From a virus, in IMG/VR virus record IMGVR_UViG_3300045912_000943, positions 1-38,673 of that record: 38,673 nt of DNA; one strand, 5' to 3'. Under the pieces are notes generated by a model, which was not told where the DNA came from, searched no databases, and saw only the letters and a program-made list of their open reading frames with translations. The position numbers and the translations under genes were made by a program. Shown here in pieces: positions 1 through 5,778 of the stretch (its first letter is position 1; each line of letters begins with the position of its first letter).

Positions 1-453
1 ATGAGCTACACCACCTCCAGGGACACGACCCTGCGCGCCCGCCATGGCTTCGCGAACTGCGTCGTCAACCTGACTGGCGACACTGGTCCGAAAGACGGCT
101 GGCTGTTCGGCTATACGCTCTCCGACCTGTTCGCGAAGACCGTGCGCGACCATCGGATCGTGGACTTCAGACCATTCCAGGGCGCAGCCAGCGGACGGAT
201 GGTCGATTTCGTCTATTTCTTTCTCGGCGAACCGGAGCGCTGGCAGCGAGAGGCGCAATCTCTTGGCTCCAAGGGGCTCCCATGTACGATCCGTGTCCGT
301 GGGGTCGACGTGCTCTCGGACCCGGAACGAGAGCTCTTTTGGCGCCGCGGTCTGTTCTGGGAGGGCGATCGAGCCGTGATCGTCAAGGGCGGTTATCGCG
401 GTCCGGCTCAGATTGACCGATTCGCCGATGATCTCGCAGTGCCATGGAGCTGA
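1..453 (+). CDS. Hypothetical protein, possibly 5'-truncated by the window
   Basis: An open frame of 150 residues begins with ATG at the first base of the window, so the true start could lie upstream. I do not recognise the family. The product looks soluble, is rich in aromatic and charged residues (a YFFLGEPERW stretch near residue 72) and has no signal peptide or membrane segment. Its GC content is visibly lower than that of the downstream phage genes. It ends 65 bp before the acetamidase gene on the same strand, in the host flank of the prophage. No function can be assigned. Confidence 0.6.
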   Translation: MSYTTSRDTTLRARHGFANCVVNLTGDTGPKDGWLFGYTLSDLFAKTVRDHRIVDFRPFQGAASGRMVDFVYFFLGEPERWQREAQSLGSKGLPCTIRVRGVDVLSDPERELFWRRGLFWEGDRAVIVKGGYRGPAQIDRFADDLAVPWS

Positions 454-518
454 TGGCAGCGCATTGACGCGCGCCCCCCTCGCTGCTGCGATGAATCCCC
501 CGCCGCCGGAGTCCCCCC

Positions 519-1469
519 ATGACCACGCACCGCCTCGCCGCCTCGCCCGCGACCGTCCACTGGGGCTATTTCGACGCCGCCCTGCCACCGGTGCTGACCA
601 TCAACTCGGGCGACACGGTCGAGGTGACCTGCGTCTCGGGGCGGGAGGGGGTGATGCCGGCGCCGGAAAGCGGGCTGGCGATCCCGCCGGCGCTGGCCGA
701 GATCGTCACCACCATGGCGCCGGAGCTGGGCGCGCATATCCTCACCGGGCCGATCGCGATCGCCGGCGCCGAGCCGGGCGACATGCTGGAGGTGCGGATC
801 GAGAGCATCACCCCGGGCGCGGACTGGGGCTACAACATGGTCCGTCCGCTGGTCGGCACGCTGCCCGAGGACTTTCCGACCAGCCGCGTCCTGCACATCC
901 CGGTCGACCGCAAGAGGCTCACCTGCCGCCTGCCCTGGGGCACGGAACTGGCGCTCAGCCCCTTCTTCGGCGTCATGGGCGTGGCGCCCCCGCCCGTCTA
1001 TGGCCGGATCGCGTCGAACCCGCCGCGCGAGCACGCCGGCAACCTGGACAACAAGGAACTGGTCGCCGGCACGACCCTGTTCCTGCCGGTGCACGTCGCG
1101 GGCGCGAATTTCTCGGTCGGCGACGGCCACGGCGTGCAGGGTGACGGCGAGGTCTGCATCACCGCGCTCGAGATGTGCCTGGACGGCACGCTGACCTTCG
1201 TGCTGCACCGGAAACGCGGTGCCGCGCCGCTGTTGACCTTCCCCCGCGCCGAGACTCCCACGCACTACATCTCGATGGGGCTGAACGAGGACCTCGACCT
1301 CGCGATGAAGCAGGCGCTGCGCGAGATGATCGCCTTCATCTGTTCACGCACGAACCTGAGCCCGATCGATGCCTACCAGTTCTGCTCGCTCGCGGCCGAT
1401 TTCCGCGTCACCCAGACCGTGAACGGGGTGAAGGGCGTGCACGGGATGCTGCGCAAGGAGCTGATCTGA
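519..1469 (+). CDS. Acetamidase/formamidase family protein
   Basis: The 316-residue product matches the FmdA/AmdA family, which hydrolyses formamide or short aliphatic amides to the acid and ammonia in the cytoplasm. The diagnostic block is near residues 170-215: GNLDNKEL, then GTTLFLPVHVAGANFSVGDGHG and VQGDGEV, as in known formamidases. The length is normal for the family. The ATG at 519 gives the usual N-terminus and no longer start is needed. It lies in the host flank and is followed by gcrA after 135 bp. The exact substrate cannot be read from sequence; family assignment is firm, specificity is inference. Confidence 0.9.
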   Translation: MTTHRLAASPATVHWGYFDAALPPVLTINSGDTVEVTCVSGREGVMPAPESGLAIPPALAEIVTTMAPELGAHILTGPIAIAGAEPGDMLEVRIESITPGADWGYNMVRPLVGTLPEDFPTSRVLHIPVDRKRLTCRLPWGTELALSPFFGVMGVAPPPVYGRIASNPPREHAGNLDNKELVAGTTLFLPVHVAGANFSVGDGHGVQGDGEVCITALEMCLDGTLTFVLHRKRGAAPLLTFPRAETPTHYISMGLNEDLDLAMKQALREMIAFICSRTNLSPIDAYQFCSLAADFRVTQTVNGVKGVHGMLRKELI

Positions 1470-1604
1470 GGCGCCACCAGCCCTGCGCGCTCCGGTTGTC
1501 CACAACTTTCTTGTCCACACGCGAGTCTAGCCGTTGTGTTCTCTTCGGCGGTTCTGATACCGTATTTGGTAGAGGAAGAGCCCCAGAGGGCGGGAGCAGA
1601 CGGG
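1470..1604 (+). promoter_or_regulatory. gcrA upstream region with two DnaA-box-like repeats and a GAnTC site
   Basis: The 135-bp gap before gcrA holds TTGTCCACA twice (1496-1504 and 1511-1519), a 15-bp-spaced direct repeat one mismatch away from the DnaA box TTATCCACA. A GAGTC (GAnTC, the CcrM methylation target) follows at 1523-1527. In Caulobacter gcrA transcription depends on DnaA and GcrA acts at methylated GAnTC promoters, so this arrangement fits cell-cycle control. The sites are seen directly; their use is inference. Confidence 0.55.
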
Positions 1605-2081
1605 ATGGACTGGACCGAGGACGCGATCGCCACGCTGCGTCAGCTGTGGTCGGAGGGGCTCTCGACCGCCGAGATCGGCCGCCGGATGGGGATCTCGAAG
1701 AACGCGGTCGTCGGCAAGGCGCATCGGCTCAATCTCGCGGCCCGGCCCTCGCCGATCCGCCGCGTGCCCGGTGCCACGCCCTCGCCGCGGCCGGCACGCC
1801 GTGCGGCCCGGCCGGCGATGCCGCGGCCCTCGCCGATGATGGCCGGCACCCCGATGGCGGCGCGCCCGCCCGCCGAGCGTCCCGCGCCGGTCGTGCCGAT
1901 GCGCCCGGCGCCGCAGCCGCTCCGGCTCGGCAACAGCGCCTGCTGCTGGCCGCTGGGCGACCCCGGCACGCCGGGGTTCCGCTTCTGCGGCGCGCAGGCG
2001 CTGCTCGGCAAGCCGTACTGCGCCGAGCATGCCTCGGTCGCCTATGTGCGGGTGAAGGACCGGCGCGAGGACGCCGCCTAG
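1605..2081 (+). CDS. gcrA: GcrA family cell cycle regulator (host)
   Basis: This 158-residue protein begins MDWTEDAIATLRQLW and has the GcrA helix-turn-helix at residues 1-45 (TAEIGRRMGISKNAVVGKAHRL), a Pro/Arg/Ala-rich linker, and a C-terminal Cys cluster (C113, C114, C128, C139, H142) in CCWPLG...FCGAQALLGKPYCAEH. GcrA binds sigma-70 RNA polymerase and promoters with CcrM-methylated GAnTC sites, driving S-phase genes in alphaproteobacteria. The ATG at 1605 is preferred over an in-frame ATG at 1536 because it gives the canonical MxWT start. It lies only 371 bp upstream of the prophage junction. A second, phage-borne copy lies at 9477. Confidence 0.93.
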   Translation: MDWTEDAIATLRQLWSEGLSTAEIGRRMGISKNAVVGKAHRLNLAARPSPIRRVPGATPSPRPARRAARPAMPRPSPMMAGTPMAARPPAERPAPVVPMRPAPQPLRLGNSACCWPLGDPGTPGFRFCGAQALLGKPYCAEHASVAYVRVKDRREDAA

Positions 2082-2111
2082 AGCGGTTTCCCCATGAGTG
2101 GAAACCGCTCT
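2080..2111 (+). terminator. Perfect 12-bp inverted repeat at the gcrA stop codon
   Basis: AGAGCGGTTTCC (2080-2091) pairs perfectly with GGAAACCGCTCT (2100-2111) around an 8-nt loop, and the stem starts inside the gcrA TAG. There is no T-tract, so it may be a weak terminator or a dispersed extragenic palindrome rather than a classical intrinsic terminator. Confidence 0.6.
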
Positions 2112-2135
2112 GGTCATTCCCTGCGAGCATCTGCA

Positions 2136-2163
2136 CGCACACGGCCGAGTCCAGCCGTGTGCG
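2136..2163. repeat. Perfect 10-bp inverted repeat between gcrA and the permease
   Basis: CGCACACGGC (2136-2145) and GCCGTGTGCG (2154-2163) are perfect inverted arms with an 8-nt loop. With the hairpin at 2080-2111 this gives two consecutive stem-loops between gcrA and the interrupted permease gene, probably separating the two transcripts. Confidence 0.5.
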
Positions 2164-2199
2164 ATCTGCTCTAGCCGATAGCCCCCCTGCGGGGGCGGC

Positions 2200-2454
2200 G
2201 TGACCGCCCCCGTTGACCGTCCCGCCGCCGGCATCGCCTACCAGCTCGCGGCGCTGCTGTCCTTCGTGGTGATGGATGTCGCGATCAAGGCGAGCGTGCA
2301 GACCCTGCCGCTCGCGGTGGTGCTGTGGGCGCGCTTCGCCTTCCATCTCGCCTTCGTCTCGGCGCTGTTCGTGCTGATGGGGCGGCGCGTGCCGCCGCGC
2401 ACCCGCGCGCCGCGGCTGCAGGCGATCCGTTCGCTCTGTCTCTGTGTCGCCTGA
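2200..2454 (+). pseudogene. DMT/EamA-type permease, N-terminal fragment cut by the prophage
   Basis: From a GTG at 2200 the frame encodes the beginning of a drug/metabolite-transporter (EamA-like) permease. It shows two hydrophobic helices (residues ~12-30 and ~38-58), the family pattern of a short loop with a helix starting VVLWARFAFH, and then PRLQAIRSLCLCVA, where the third helix should begin. The reading stops at TGA 2452-2454, and the following sequence has phage-end character. A full protein would be about 300 residues, so roughly 70% is missing here and should lie beyond the right end of the prophage. The substrate is unknown. The disruption is inferred from the abrupt end at a Mu-like terminus. 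Confidence 0.75.
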
Positions 2455-2461
2455 GGGGAGA

Positions 2462-2624
2462 CAATTGCTTTGAGAAATGGGACCGGGCGGGCCTTGGCGG
2501 GACGGGGTGGGATGAAAACAAGGAAAACCGCGAAGCTCCGCGTGGTGTGCGTCGTCGCGGCGGCGGAACGGCGATTCTGAGAAATCGAGCGTGACGGGGC
2601 CATTTCGCCAATTGCCCTGAGAAA
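2462..2624 (+). other. Left-end transposase binding sites L1, L2, L3 (attL)
   Basis: Three copies of a TGAGAAA-ending motif occur: CAATTGCTTTGAGAAA (2462-2477), CGATTCTGAGAAA (2572-2584) and CAATTGCCCTGAGAAA (2609-2624). The first and third match at 14 of 16 positions. The TGAGAAA cores lie 107 and 40 bp apart, mirroring the Mu left end, where a long L1-L2 gap (HU-bent) is followed by a short L2-L3 gap. They are the expected targets of the transposase at 6747. The repeats are visible; binding is inference. Confidence 0.75.
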
Positions 2625-2645
2625 CCCTGGCGGTCGCAACGTGAG

Positions 2646-2773
2646 CGCTCTAGCCGCTAGAGGTGAGCTCTAGAACGAGGACATCTGCGCTCTAGCGGGC
2701 GATCGCATCGTCGGAAACAGCCGCGCGATCGCCGCTCGGTGCCGCAAAAAGAGGCAATCAAGGCAGGATTGCC
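2646..2773. promoter_or_regulatory. CTCTAG half-site cluster and dyads: candidate operator/enhancer
   Basis: CTCTAG occurs at 2648, 2668 and 2690, and inverted as CTAGAG at 2657, so four half-sites lie within 48 bp; two extend to GCGCTCTAGC (from 2646 and 2688). GCGATCGC repeats follow at 2699-2706 and 2725-2732, and a dyad GGCAATC/GATTGCC lies at 2753-2773. In Mu the repressor operators that double as the transposition enhancer lie near the left end, so this is the best candidate for that function. The gene-free stretch 2455-2924 otherwise holds only the three transposase sites. Confidence 0.5.
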
Positions 2774-2924
2774 ACAATGTTTGTCGCGTTGTCGCAACGG
2801 AAAAAAAGAGGACGGATCATCAATGGGTTAGCGGCCCTGCCGTTGCGCGTTGCGAACGCTCACCGAGATGGTGCGCCGCACCCTCACCAACGCGTGAGGC
2901 ATAGCTCGCCCGGCGAGCCATGCG

Positions 2925-3128
2925 TCAGTTGCGGGGCTCGGCGGGCGGCGCGGGGCAGAGTTCGGGCTCGCCGAGCGAGACCGTGACGGTGATGCGGAGG
3001 GTCACCGGCGTGGGCGTGGGCGGCGCGGGCGGCAGCAGCGCGTCGAGCAGCTCGCGCGGAATCGGCGGCCGGCGGGGCGGGCGGGCGACCATGCGGGCCA
3101 CCCTGCCGCGCGGGCACGCAACGATCAA
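2925..3128 (-). CDS. Small hypothetical protein co-transcribed with the repressor
   Basis: A 67-residue leftward frame starts at TTG (3128-3126), overlapping the repressor TGA as TTGA. This is the same coupling style (ATGA/GTGA) used through the rest of the phage. An AAGGAGAGG ribosome site (3145-3137 on the minus strand) stands 8 nt before the TTG, which supports this start over an in-frame ATG at 3092. Codon third positions are almost all G/C. The product is Pro/Arg-rich with a beta-like TLRITVTVSLGEPEL near the C-terminus and no recognisable domain. It is probably expressed with the repressor in the lysogen. Confidence 0.58.
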   Translation of the reverse strand: MIVACPRGRVARMVARPPRRPPIPRELLDALLPPAPPTPTPVTLRITVTVSLGEPELCPAPPAEPRN

Positions 3129-3601
3129 GGGTTGCGCCTCTCCTTATTCTCATCGTCCTGCGATTGCAGGATCGCGCGCGCGCCATCGTAGAGCGCGAGC
3201 GTCAGGGCGAGCAGTTTGCGCGCCTCCGGCCGCGCAACGCCGCGCTGGACGAAGGCGTTGAGCGCGGCCTCGTAGCTGGTGGCGAGGTCGTCGAGATCGA
3301 GCACGTCCTGGGCGCGCGGCGGCTCGGCGGGCGGCGCGGGCGAGTCGCCGGGGCGCATCGGCCCCGCGCCGGTGGCGAGCCACTCCAGGCAGACCCCGGC
3401 CGCGCGCGCCAGCGCCGCCGCGTTCGACAGCTTCATCTCGCCGCCCTTCAGATAGCCGTCGAGGGTGGTCTTGGGGATGCCCGTGCGCGTCGAGATCGCC
3501 GTTTTGCCGCCGGCGAGCCGCACGACCTCACGGACGCGCTCCGCACGGCCCTGCGTGCCGACTGACGATATTTCGTACTTCTCTTCAGTCAGATCAGACA
3601 T
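3125..3601 (-). CDS. Helix-turn-helix repressor (Mu c-like)
   Basis: This 158-residue leftward protein has an XRE-type helix-turn-helix at residues ~19-76 (RVREVVRLAGGKTAISTRTG, then IPKTTLDGYLKGG, and a SNAAALARAAGVCLEWLATG tail typical of phage repressors). A Pro-rich linker and a C-terminal helical part (residues ~98-150) probably mediate oligomerisation. It is the first leftward gene from the divergent control region facing ner, the standard place for the lysogeny repressor in Mu-like phages. It should silence the early operon and, by analogy, antagonise transposase at the left end. The ATG at 3601 is directly followed by MSDLTEEKYE. A LexA-like protease domain is not present. Confidence 0.85.
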   Translation of the reverse strand: MSDLTEEKYEISSVGTQGRAERVREVVRLAGGKTAISTRTGIPKTTLDGYLKGGEMKLSNAAALARAAGVCLEWLATGAGPMRPGDSPAPPAEPPRAQDVLDLDDLATSYEAALNAFVQRGVARPEARKLLALTLALYDGARAILQSQDDENKERRNP

Positions 3602-3712
3602 CTAGCCCCCACGACTCGTGCGCCTGCAGGCGGCGCACGGAAAACGGTCTTGCCGTGACACGGAAAATCGTGCTTTGGTTGTGATCACGACTCCACAACC
3701 GCGCAGGACGCC
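3602..3712. promoter_or_regulatory. Divergent repressor/ner control region
   Basis: The 111-bp gap between the repressor and ner starts contains a direct repeat CACGGAAAA (3636-3644 and 3659-3667, 23 bp or about two helical turns apart), CACGGAAAATCGTG (3659-3672) with inverted CACG/CGTG ends, and the palindrome GTGATCAC (3681-3688). These are good candidates for Ner and/or repressor operators over the divergent promoters. I cannot place -35/-10 boxes with confidence in this GC-rich DNA. Confidence 0.55.
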
Positions 3713-4012
3713 ATGCCCGCCCCCGCAGACTGGCACCCCGAGGACGTCAAGGCGGCGATCCGCAAGACCGGGATCAGCCTCGAAGCGCTCGGGCGCGCCG
3801 GGGGCTTCTCGGCCGGCGCGGTCGCGATCGCGCTGCGCCGCCCGATCCCCCGGGTGGAGGCGCTGATCGCGCGCCACCTCGGCCTGACGCCGCAGCAGAT
3901 CTGGCCGAGCCGCTACGACGACCAGGGCCAGCCACGGCGCGGGTTCTACGCCGGCACGAAGCGTAGCGCCGATCGTTGCGCGGGTCACCGTCAAGAATCG
4001 CAGGCGGCCTGA
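3713..4012 (+). CDS. ner: Ner-like DNA-binding transcriptional regulator
   Basis: The 99-residue product matches the Ner/Nlp winged-helix family: MPAPADWHPEDVKAAIRKTG, then ISLEALGRAGGFSAGAVAIALRRP, and EALIARHLGLTPQQIWPSRY in residues 1-66. The W-H-x-x-D-I/V-K start and the PQ-x-IWPSRY ending are characteristic. In Mu, Ner binds between the divergent promoters and lowers both repressor and early transcription, committing the phage to lytic growth. It is the first rightward gene after the divergent region, as in Mu. The last ~35 residues are polar and likely unstructured. It ends 3 bp before the ParB-like gene. Confidence 0.9.
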   Translation: MPAPADWHPEDVKAAIRKTGISLEALGRAGGFSAGAVAIALRRPIPRVEALIARHLGLTPQQIWPSRYDDQGQPRRGFYAGTKRSADRCAGHRQESQAA

Positions 4013-4015
4013 ACC

Positions 4016-4921
4016 ATGGACCCCACGCAGATGCATGTCGTTGCGCTGCCGCTGGACCGGATCACGATGGGCGAGCGGCTGCGGCCGGTCGATCCGGACT
4101 GGGTGGCGCTGCTGGCGGCCTCGATCGCCGAGCGCGGCCAGGACACGCCGATCCAGGTCTCGCCGGCGGACCGGGCGGGCCAGCATCGGCTGATCGCCGG
4201 GGCGCACCGGCTGGCGGCGCTGCGCCAGGCCGGGATCGCGACCGCGCGGGCGACGATCTTCCGCGGCTCGGCGGCCGAGGCGCGGCTCCTGGAGATCGAC
4301 GAGAACCTGATGCGGCGCGAGCTCTCCGCGCTCGACCGCGCGGTGTTCCTGGCGGAGCGCAAGCGGGTCTACGAGGAGCTGCACCCGGAGACGCGGCAGG
4401 GTGAGAACCGCCGTACGGACAAATTTGTCCGCACGGTGGGTGTAACGAGTTTCGCCAAGGAAACCGCCGAGAAACTGGGGCTCTCCGACCGCCACATCCG
4501 GCGCGCGATCAAGCGCTCCCGCATCGAGCCGGAGCTGCGCGCGCGCCTCGCGACCACGCGCTGGGCCGATCACGGCGCCACGCTCGACGCGCTCGCGCGC
4601 GCCGAGCCGGCGACCCGCCGTCGGCTGGTCGAGGCGCTGACCCGCGCCGAGGCCCCCGCCGCCAGCCTCGCCGCGGCGCGCGCCGAGCTCGGCGAGCGGC
4701 CCGCCCCGCGCACCCCGGAGCAGATCGAGCTGCACCGGCTGATGGAGGGCTGGCGCAAGGCCGGCCGGGCGGCGCGGCGGCAGTTCTTCGACTTCATCCT
4801 CGACTCCACCGGCGCGGAGATGACGGCCGCGCTGATGCACGCCGCGCTGACCCGGCGCGAGGCGCGCGAGGAGGACGGCCAGAGCCGGGTGGTCACCGCG
4901 CTGGCCCAGCGGCCGCGCTGA
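4016..4921 (+). CDS. ParB/Srx-fold domain protein with helix-turn-helix
   Basis: This 301-residue protein has a ParB N-terminal fold at residues ~7-110: ERLRPVDPDWVALLAASIAE, GQDTPIQV, HRLIAGAHRLAAL, and ENLMRRELSALDRAVF. The usual GERR of CTP-binding ParB is replaced by GAHR. A helix-turn-helix follows (SFAKETAEKLGLSDRHIRRAIKR, residues ~143-165) and then a helical C-terminus. ParB-like proteins of this type recur in early operons of Mu-like phages, where the role is unsettled (DNA binding, regulation or host takeover). It follows ner by 3 bp. The gene carries an internal 26-bp near-palindrome at 4411-4436. Confidence 0.85.
   Translation: MDPTQMHVVALPLDRITMGERLRPVDPDWVALLAASIAERGQDTPIQVSPADRAGQHRLIAGAHRLAALRQAGIATARATIFRGSAAEARLLEIDENLMRRELSALDRAVFLAERKRVYEELHPETRQGENRRTDKFVRTVGVTSFAKETAEKLGLSDRHIRRAIKRSRIEPELRARLATTRWADHGATLDALARAEPATRRRLVEALTRAEAPAASLAAARAELGERPAPRTPEQIELHRLMEGWRKAGRAARRQFFDFILDSTGAEMTAALMHAALTRREAREEDGQSRVVTALAQRPR
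4411..4436. repeat. 26-bp near-perfect palindrome inside the ParB-like gene
   Basis: CGGACAAATTTGTCCG (4416-4431) is a perfect 16-bp palindrome. Adding the outer CCGT (4411-4414) and ACGG (4433-4436) arms gives 12 of 13 matched pairs, with one mismatched pair at 4415/4432. Its AT-rich core stands out against very GC-rich surroundings. ParB partners often bind 14-16-bp palindromes near their own gene, so this is a candidate parS-like or autoregulatory site. It is also coding sequence (TDKFVRT), so coincidence is possible. Confidence 0.6.
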
Positions 4922-4934
4922 GGGAGGGACGGGG

Positions 4935-5057
4935 ATGCACGACGACTGGCCCAGCCTGTGGCTGCTCGCCTTGGCCTCGGTCGCCGGCGCGGCCGGGTTC
5001 TTCGGCCTGTTCTGGGCGGTCTGGGTGATCGGCCTGGCGCTGGGGCTGGTGCCATGA
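4935..5057 (+). CDS. Small single-pass membrane protein (40 aa)
   Basis: An ATG at 4935 follows a GGGAGGGACGGGG purine-rich ribosome site and opens a 40-residue frame, MHDDWPSLWLLALASVAGAA and onward. A hydrophobic helix covers residues ~8-39, so this is an inner-membrane peptide of one long or two short helices. It starts 13 bp after the ParB-like stop, and its TGA overlaps the next ATG as ATGA, the coupling style of this operon. It is too short for family recognition; the evidence is the hydrophobic profile, G/C third positions and tight spacing. Confidence 0.6.
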   Translation: MHDDWPSLWLLALASVAGAAGFFGLFWAVWVIGLALGLVP

Positions 5058-5146
5058 CGACGCTGGCCATCCTGCTCGCCGCCACGGGCGGGTTCTGGCT
5101 CGGCTTCGGCGCGGGGCTGCTCTGGGTCCGGAGGCCCTACGTCTGA
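5054..5146 (+). CDS. Small single-pass membrane protein (30 aa)
   Basis: A 30-residue frame beginning MTTLAILLAATGGFWLGFGA consists of one glycine-rich transmembrane helix (residues ~3-24) ending in a positively charged WVRRPYV tail, which suggests an N-out/C-in topology. It overlaps the preceding 40-residue gene by ATGA and the next gene by TGATG, so all three are likely translated together. It may pair with the upstream peptide. The function is unknown. Confidence 0.55.
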   Translation: MTTLAILLAATGGFWLGFGAGLLWVRRPYV

Positions 5147-5778
5147 TGCGCCCGCGCCACGTCCGCGCGCTGCTGCGCCGGCTCGACGCGCTGGCCGCGC
5201 GCGCCGCCCATCCGCTGTTCGTGCTGCACGGCCCGGGCGATCCGGGGGGTCCGCGGGAGACCCCGGCCCACCAAGGCGACCTGCCGGCGCCGCCGGTCAA
5301 TGCCCGCCCGGGGGCCGCGTCGGACGACGCGGCTGCGTACAGGGCCAAGGCCGCCGATCCCGCGCCCCCGCTATCCCTCCAAGAGGGAAAGCGGGGCGAG
5401 GACCCTCACCCTGACCCTCTCCCGCGCGCGGGAGAGGGGACGCCGCCGGCGCCGCCGCCACCCTCACCCCGGCCCTTTCCCGCGCCCGCCCGCCCGCCGG
5501 CGGTGCGGGTGCCCGAGCCCTCGGTGGCGGCGCGCGAGGACCGCGAGCGCGCGGCTGAGATGCTCTTCGCCCGGGCCGATTACGCGACCATCACCGCGTG
5601 GGGCCGCGCCAGCGGGGTGGACGTGTCCGGCCGGGGCCGCAGCGGCGTCGTGATCATGCGGGTCAACGCGAAGCGGCGGTCGTTCGGGCTGCCGGCGTTC
5701 CGGCTGGTCAACTCGCCGCGGCCGGCCGAGGCGGTCACGGCCGAGTTCCACGAGATGTCCCGGGTGCGCACCGCATGA
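5146..5778 (+). CDS. Hypothetical early protein carrying REP-like insertions
   Basis: The 210-residue product has three parts: a basic N-terminus (residues 1-30, MRPRHVRALLRRLDALAARA), a low-complexity Pro/Ala middle (~35-125), and a conserved-looking C-terminal part (~128-205, from SVAAREDRERAAEMLFARAD to FRLVNS). The middle is largely made of palindromic REP-like DNA (hairpins 5366-5396 and 5415-5438, plus a related half copy from 5461) that happens to stay in frame and yields PHPDPLPRAGEG. The functional core is probably the C-terminal part. No family was recognised. It overlaps its neighbours by TGATG and ATGA. Confidence 0.6.
   Translation: MRPRHVRALLRRLDALAARAAHPLFVLHGPGDPGGPRETPAHQGDLPAPPVNARPGAASDDAAAYRAKAADPAPPLSLQEGKRGEDPHPDPLPRAGEGTPPAPPPPSPRPFPAPARPPAVRVPEPSVAAREDRERAAEMLFARADYATITAWGRASGVDVSGRGRSGVVIMRVNAKRRSFGLPAFRLVNSPRPAEAVTAEFHEMSRVRTA
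5366..5438. repeat. REP-like palindromic element inside a coding gene
   Basis: Two hairpins lie in tandem: CCCCGCTATCCCTC with GAGGGAAAGCGGGG (5366-5396, one mismatch, 3-nt loop) and a perfect 24-bp palindrome with arms CCCTCTCCC and GGGAGAGGG (5415-5438). A related CCCTCACCCCGGCCCTTTCC half-copy starts at 5461. The same unit recurs at 9723-9759 in the GcrA-like gene. This layout is typical of dispersed extragenic palindromes of GC-rich proteobacteria. Confidence 0.7.

Noticed and set aside
2777-2986. A 69-codon rightward frame next to the left end
   Set aside because: It lies against the leftward repressor transcript, has no clear ribosome site or family, and has a composition unlike phage coding DNA.
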